Shown here piece after piece: positions 60,082-64,000 of a DNA stretch of 64,000 bases. The stretch's first letter is position 1; each line of letters starts with the position of its first letter. The notes beneath the pieces are model-generated. The model worked only from the letters and a program-made list of their open reading frames with translations, had not been told where the DNA came from and searched no databases. Location: assembly GCA_963580455.1 (NCBI GenBank), contig OY756963.1, positions 21,409,555-21,473,554 on the forward strand, in the 5' to 3' direction. A program made the position numbers and the translations under genes. The stretch is from Euonymus europaeus. Taxonomy: Eukaryota > Streptophyta > Magnoliopsida > Celastrales > Celastraceae.

Positions 60082-62730
60082 ATGACGATCGGAGTTTCAA
60101 TGTTAGCTATTCTTTGTTTAGCTTCCACTATCTTTGCAGCTGACTATGTGCCCACCGAGAAGATACTTCTCGATTGTGGTGCATCTTCTGACTCCACTGA
60201 CGAGGATAACCAGAAATGGACCACCGATTTAGGGTCTAAATTCTTGTCATCCGAGAAATCCAAAACATCGGAGGCCGCCACACAGGATTCTGCTGTTTCC
60301 TCAGTTCCTTTCATGACTGCTCGGGTTTTTCAGTCCGATTTTACATACAGTATTCCAGTGGCTTCTGGTCGCAAGTTTATCCGCCTCTATTTCTATTCAA
60401 ACTCCTATAATGGGCTTAATGCTACTGATGCTCTCTTCTCTGTCATATCTGGTTCTTATACACTGCTCAAGAATTTCAGTGTGGCTCAAACGTCTCATGC
60501 TTTGAATCTTGCATACATTATCAAGGAATATTCCATTAACGTGGATGGTGAATTGTTGAACATAACTTTTAGTCCGTCTTCTAATAGTTCGAAAGCTTAT
60601 GCATTTGTCAATGGTATTGAGGTGCTTTCGATGCCGGATATCTATAGTTCCACGGATGGAACTTTAAGGGTTGTGGGTTCATCTTCTTCATATATCATTG
60701 ATAACACCACTGCACTTGAGAATGTTTATCGGTTAAATGTGGGTGGAAACGATATCTCACCTTCTGGTGATACGGGCATGTTAAGGTCTTGGTCTGATGA
60801 CATGCTATATCTTCGTGGGGCGGCACTAGGAGTTACAGAGCCTGCCGATTCAAATATGACGATCAAGTACCCTTCTGGCATGCCTACTTATGTAGCACCG
60901 CTTAATGTCTATACCACAGCAAGGTCAATGGGGCCTGAGCCTACTGTCAATGTGAACTACAATTTGACCTGGATTTTTAGTGTTGATTCAGGATTCTCTT
61001 ACTTGTTTAGGCTCCATTTCTGTGAGGTTGCTGAATACATAACCAAGCTCAATCAGAGAGTATTTGACATTTTTCTTCTCAATCAAACTGCCGAGAGTGG
61101 GGCTGATGTGGTTGGCTGGGCAGAAGGCAATGGTATTCCAGTTTACAAGGATTATGTGGTGTTCGTACCTGGTGGGGGTCCGCAACAAGATGTGTGGCTT
61201 GCACTGCATCCGAATACAGCTTCAAAGTCTCAGTATTATGATTCAATCTTAAATGGAGTGGAGATATTCAAGTTAAGTGATGGAACTGGTAATCTTGCCG
61301 GGCCAAATCCAATCCTTGTCCCCAATGTTATTGACCAATCAAGGGTTTTACAACCTTCTCCTATCGGTCATTCGAAGAACAAAACTGCCGCGGTTGCTGG
61401 AGGTGTAAGTGGTGGAATTGTTGCTGCCCTCATGATTGCTTTCTGTTTTGTCGGTGCCGCTCGTCGGCTTAGGAATGGGAAGGAGGCAAGTGCCAGTGAT
61501 GGGCCATCTGGGTGGCTACCGCTTTCTCTGTATGGAAATTCACATTCTGCTGGCTCTGCCAAGACAAACACTACTGGAAGTTATGCCTCTTCCCATCCAT
61601 CAAACCTTTGCCGGCATTTCTCATTTGCTGAGATCAAGGCGGCCACCAACAACTTTGATGAAGCTCTACTTCTGGGGGTAGGAGGTTTTGGGAAAGTATA
61701 CAAGGGAGAAATTGATGGCGGATCAACTAAAGTTGCAATCAAGCGCGGGAATCCGCTCTCCGATCAAGGCGTTCATGAGTTCCAAACTGAGATTGAAATG
61801 CTTTCAAAACTTCGTCACCGCCATCTTGTGTCCTTGATTGGATATTGTGAAGAGAACTGCGAGATGATCCTTGTTTATGATTACATGGCTTATGGCACAC
61901 TGCGTGAACACCTGTACAAAACCCAGAAGCCTCCTCTGCCGTGGAAGCAAAGGCTTGAAATATGCATAGGAGCTGCGCGCGGTTTACACTATCTGCATAC
62001 TGGTGCCAAACACACTATCATCCACCGAGATGTTAAGACAACGAACATTCTTCTGGATGAGAAATGGGTAGCCAAAGTTTCTGATTTTGGGCTTTCGAAG
62101 ACAGGTCCTACGTTGGATCACACTCATGTCAGCACTGTGGTGAAGGGCAGTTTTGGCTATCTTGATCCTGAATACTTCAGAAGGCAGCAACTGACTGAGA
62201 AATCTGATGTGTATTCATTTGGGGTGGTTCTCTTTGAAATCCTGTGTGCTCGACCAGCCTTGAACCCTACACTGCCGAAGGAGCAAGTGAGCTTGGCAGA
62301 GTGGGCTGCACATTGCCTCAAGAAAAGCACTCTTGATCAGATTATGGATCCATATCTGAAGGGGAAAATTGCCCCAGAATGCTTCAAGAAGTTTGCCGAG
62401 ACTGCAATGAAGTGTGTTTCTGATCAAGGTATTGAAAGGCCGTCGATGGGCGATGTTCTTTGGAACCTTGAGTTTGCCTTACAGCTACAAGAGAGCGCAG
62501 ATGAGAGTGGCCAGGGCATTAGTGGATTAGATGATGTGGAGGTGTCATTCGCTGCTGGTAAAGGGAAGAAGGATCCTGATGCATCCCCAGATTCTGATGG
62601 TATTGTGACAGATTCAAGGAGCAGCGGCATGAGTATGAGCATTGGTGGCCGGAGCCTGGCTAGCGAGGATTCCGATGGCTTAACGCCAAGTGCTGTGTTT
62701 TCACAGATCATGAATCCCAAAGGCCGGTGA
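60082..62730 (+). CDS. FER: FERONIA-type CrRLK1L receptor kinase
   Basis: One uninterrupted frame of 882 residues, close to Arabidopsis FERONIA (895). The order is signal peptide (~1-19), two tandem malectin-like domains in the extracellular half, a membrane span near 437-459 (VAGGVSGGIVAALMIAFCFV) and a Ser/Thr kinase from about 520. The kinase is complete: GVGGFGKVYKGE, VAIKRGN, IIHRDVKTTNILLD, DFGLSKTGP and the activation-loop STVVKGSFGYLDPEYFR. The C-terminus SMSIGGRSLASEDSDG and AVFSQIMNPKGR is the FERONIA hallmark. FERONIA binds RALF peptides with LORELEI-type partners at the plasma membrane. It controls growth, cell-wall integrity, fertilisation and immunity. Many NxS/T sites lie in the ectodomain. 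No key residue is missing. Confidence 0.95.
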   Translation: MTIGVSMLAILCLASTIFAADYVPTEKILLDCGASSDSTDEDNQKWTTDLGSKFLSSEKSKTSEAATQDSAVSSVPFMTARVFQSDFTYSIPVASGRKFIRLYFYSNSYNGLNATDALFSVISGSYTLLKNFSVAQTSHALNLAYIIKEYSINVDGELLNITFSPSSNSSKAYAFVNGIEVLSMPDIYSSTDGTLRVVGSSSSYIIDNTTALENVYRLNVGGNDISPSGDTGMLRSWSDDMLYLRGAALGVTEPADSNMTIKYPSGMPTYVAPLNVYTTARSMGPEPTVNVNYNLTWIFSVDSGFSYLFRLHFCEVAEYITKLNQRVFDIFLLNQTAESGADVVGWAEGNGIPVYKDYVVFVPGGGPQQDVWLALHPNTASKSQYYDSILNGVEIFKLSDGTGNLAGPNPILVPNVIDQSRVLQPSPIGHSKNKTAAVAGGVSGGIVAALMIAFCFVGAARRLRNGKEASASDGPSGWLPLSLYGNSHSAGSAKTNTTGSYASSHPSNLCRHFSFAEIKAATNNFDEALLLGVGGFGKVYKGEIDGGSTKVAIKRGNPLSDQGVHEFQTEIEMLSKLRHRHLVSLIGYCEENCEMILVYDYMAYGTLREHLYKTQKPPLPWKQRLEICIGAARGLHYLHTGAKHTIIHRDVKTTNILLDEKWVAKVSDFGLSKTGPTLDHTHVSTVVKGSFGYLDPEYFRRQQLTEKSDVYSFGVVLFEILCARPALNPTLPKEQVSLAEWAAHCLKKSTLDQIMDPYLKGKIAPECFKKFAETAMKCVSDQGIERPSMGDVLWNLEFALQLQESADESGQGISGLDDVEVSFAAGKGKKDPDASPDSDGIVTDSRSSGMSMSIGGRSLASEDSDGLTPSAVFSQIMNPKGR

Positions 62731-64000
62731 GATCCAAGTCCTCCATCTTTCCCACATTCCACAAGAAATCAGTCAGGCAACTATTGTTATTTACTGCCAA
62801 AAAACTACAGAATTGAGTTTGGCTCTAATTAATTCACTTACAATTTTCATTTTCATTGTCATTTGTCATTTTAATTCCTTTGCACTTGAGATATGTTTTG
62901 ATCAATAATTTGTACCTATATACTTATATAAAGTGTGTGTAAAATAATCTGTTGTACTTTAATTCAACTTAGATTAGATTATTCATTTCGTTCGACATTT
63001 GTTTTTTTCATGCTTGGTTCGCACAACCAGTTCTTGCCAGCATGTTAATAGGATCGCGTGTGAAACAAATCCATGTTGCCCGTTTTTCGTAATGATGTAA
63101 TAGTGGATGGTGAGCAAGTTTGTACCAGAAATGTCGGTGGCCCATACATGTGAGTGGGGTCCACGTCAATTGGGCAAGACAGCAACCCATGTCCATGTAA
63201 AATGTGACCAGAATTTGGCCCAATCGCGGGGCTGGAGTTGGTTGTAAAGCTAAAAGGTTGTATGTGGACTTTGTCTGCGCGACTATATTGATCGTGAGAA
63301 ACCATTTTAGTGTCATCTAATCTTTGATTATATTTTATTGAGGTCGTTATAATTGTTGTTGTTTTAGAGTCCGGGAGTTCTTTGAGGTAAGAAATAAGAA
63401 CTCCACTTAGCGATGCTAGTAATATCCGTAATCGGCGGGTGTTAACCTAATCCGTCCCAAATCAATCGAGAAAAACGAATATCTTTAAAGGAAAAGATAA
63501 CATATAAAGACTGTTGGATTTTTTTGGAGTATACTCCGGAGGTGAATCTCAGTATTTATTTCAAAGTCAATAATTAAAGAACGTTTCGAAAACGAGTGGA
63601 CTTAATTGATTTAAGTTGTTTAGGCTGGCATGACCATTGTCTATAGAGGTGAAATACCCCACACGGATTAAAAAAAAGCAAAGAATGCACACACTCAAAC
63701 ACAGCTGGCCCAATACAACATGGCTTCCACCTCTCTTAACGCGCAACAGATTCCACCAAACACCGATATTTGGAAAGAGCCTCACAAACAAATAACAGCT
63801 GCTTTGTCGCGTACGCTGTCGTTTTCAGTATTTATAACATAGAAGCAAATGCCAAAATTGCCAATGTTTACAGGCCTTTTGATGGTAGAGCCAGAGAACC
63901 CTGTTTTGCTTTGATAATTATCTCAAACCCAAATTGAACAGAGATTTTGAAGGAAACCGACTCTTGGATGGATTCTCCATAAAATAAAATAAAAATAAAG
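62731..64000. other. FERONIA 3' UTR and intergenic DNA to the window edge
   Basis: The 3' UTR is at the left. The rest is AT-rich with short open frames on the minus strand that match nothing known. TATTTATAAC at about 63829-63838 could be a TATA box for a plus-strand gene beyond the edge, but no coding start is seen. Confidence 0.4.

Noticed and set aside
63008..63316. Minus-strand frames near the right edge
   Set aside because: No domain, and codon use resembles the AT-rich spacer.

Overview
The window is nuclear DNA of a flowering plant, most probably a eudicot. Its genes are intron-rich with GT..AG junctions, it has plant-only families (VAL B3 repressor, P-type PPR, FERONIA-type and PXC2-type receptor kinases, FAX, vacuolar sorting receptor), and it is AT-rich between genes with plant-type transposons. 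I cannot name the species.

Layout. 723-838 (-) is the first exon of a VAL-type B3 repressor running off the left edge. 1.5-5.7 kb is repeat-rich and holds a decayed Harbinger ORF1 relic (3244-4463). 5994-7755 (+) is a broken elongation factor P gene, tail to tail with a PPR gene (7862-9598, -). A structurally complete PIF/Harbinger transposon (9650-13706, TAA target duplication, both genes open after splicing) sits 51 bp upstream of the PPR start codon. Next come an internally deleted Mutator-like element (14076-15830, 10-bp target duplication) and a long-inverted-repeat element (15924-17052). 17281-20524 (+) is a DUF7356-type membrane protein with a SINE in its last intron. 23214-26492 (-) is a PXC2-type LRR receptor (pseudo)kinase. 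28910-31163 (+) is FAX3, 33284-38327 (-) a 12-exon vacuolar sorting receptor, and 39603-42087 (+) TFIIS. 42.9-50.6 kb is a transposon block: a truncated Ty3/Gypsy gag-protease relic carrying a nested 504-bp insertion, then a second Harbinger element (45813-50589) with an open transposase and a dead ORF1. 53009-55402 (+) is the S6 kinase. A ~1.25-kb noncoding repeat (56584-57831) and a broken SKP1-like gene (58845-59275, -) follow. 60082-62730 (+) is a FERONIA-type receptor kinase, and no gene is visible after it.

How the genes relate. There are no operons. The host genes serve separate roles: plastid fatty-acid export (FAX3), vacuolar cargo sorting (VSR), transcript elongation (TFIIS), TOR-linked growth signalling (S6K), cell-surface signalling (FERONIA, PXC2), chromatin repression (VAL) and probable organelle RNA processing (PPR). 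VSR and TFIIS are divergent across a 1.28-kb spacer rich in GGCCCA/TGGGCC motifs.

The most notable observations are the possibly autonomous Harbinger element separating the PPR gene from its likely promoter, stop codons in three transposon relics that are nearly all explicable as C-to-T or G-to-A changes, a candidate box C/D snoRNA (32638-32720), and an elongation factor P exon signature lying antisense inside the 3' end of the PPR gene. I found no clearly new biochemical system. Exon boundaries were read by eye from splice signals and reading phase, and all family names come from recognition, not from a search.
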